Of a stretch of DNA of 33,904 bases, positions 33,858 to 33,904 are shown one piece after another; position 1 is the stretch's first letter; each line of letters begins with the position of its first letter. The position numbers and the translations under genes were made by a program. The DNA is from Oerskovia douganii (GTDB lineage: Bacteria; Actinomycetota; Actinomycetes; Actinomycetales; Cellulomonadaceae). The notes under the pieces are model-generated. The model had not been told where the DNA came from and did not search any database. It was given only the letters and a program-made list of their open reading frames with translations. The stretch is taken from assembly GCF_015142735.1 (NCBI RefSeq), contig NZ_JACSPN010000030.1, forward strand, positions 1-33,904, given 5' to 3'.

Positions 33858-33904
33858 GAAGCTCCTCGGAACGAGCGGGGGACGGGGTGCCACCACCCTA
33901 ACGG

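Noticed and set aside
1-33904. CRISPR arrays, tRNA/rRNA genes, insertion sequences, integrases, attachment sites
   Set aside because: No regularly spaced repeats, cloverleaf-like sequences, transposase motifs or long terminal repeats were seen; composition and coding style are uniform across the window.

Overview
The window is high-GC, densely coded DNA from a Gram-positive actinobacterium. GTG starts are frequent, many genes overlap by four bases, and FKBP–hisF–…–hisI–trpE–(small membrane proteins)–trpC–trpB–trpA–lgt–gltB–gltD–pyk is a characteristic actinobacterial chromosomal order. A member of the Micrococcales (Cellulomonadaceae/Promicromonosporaceae type) fits best, but this is inferred from gene order and protein style without a database search. 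No tRNA, rRNA, CRISPR array, insertion sequence or integrase was seen.

Left part (1-10.75 kb), accessory genes. Two GtrA-type membrane proteins flank a cytoplasmic GH3 beta-glucosidase with an unusual C-terminal extension, all on the minus strand; one GtrA-like gene is only present as its N-terminus at the window edge. A TetR regulator is divergent from a 3-ketosteroid-dehydrogenase-like flavoprotein, with a repeated TATCC(C/T)CCG operator-like element between them. An orphan nrdI flavodoxin follows. After about 400 bases of non-coding DNA with palindromes and 11-bp repeats comes a plus-strand operon: XRE-type regulator, ImmA/IrrE-type HExxH metallopeptidase, 7-TM protein with a cytoplasmic C-terminal domain, then a PAP2-like membrane protein. 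Its first gene appears to be leaderless. A LysE-type exporter follows, preceded by an Arg/Pro-rich small ORF whose stop overlaps the exporter start.

Middle part (10.95-22.5 kb, all minus strand), core metabolism. Pyruvate kinase, both glutamate synthase subunits, prolipoprotein diacylglyceryl transferase, and trpA, trpB and trpC. Transcription runs right to left: trpC-trpB-trpA-lgt are close or overlapping; gltB and gltD overlap by 8 bases; pyk is separate, after a hairpin.

Right part (22.7-33.9 kb). Four small membrane proteins (DUF2752, DUF4190, HGxxPAAW-like, Trp-associated membrane protein) lie between trpC and trpE. Upstream of trpE are hisI and two ABC exporter half-transporters in one overlapping chain (ABC2 > ABC1 > hisI > trpE > Trp-associated protein). 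The two ABC halves have complementary deviations in their ATP sites and probably form an asymmetric heterodimer. A divergent TIGR03085-type gene, a strong convergent hairpin, hisF and an FKBP lipoprotein close the window. trpG, trpD, trpF and most his genes are absent here.
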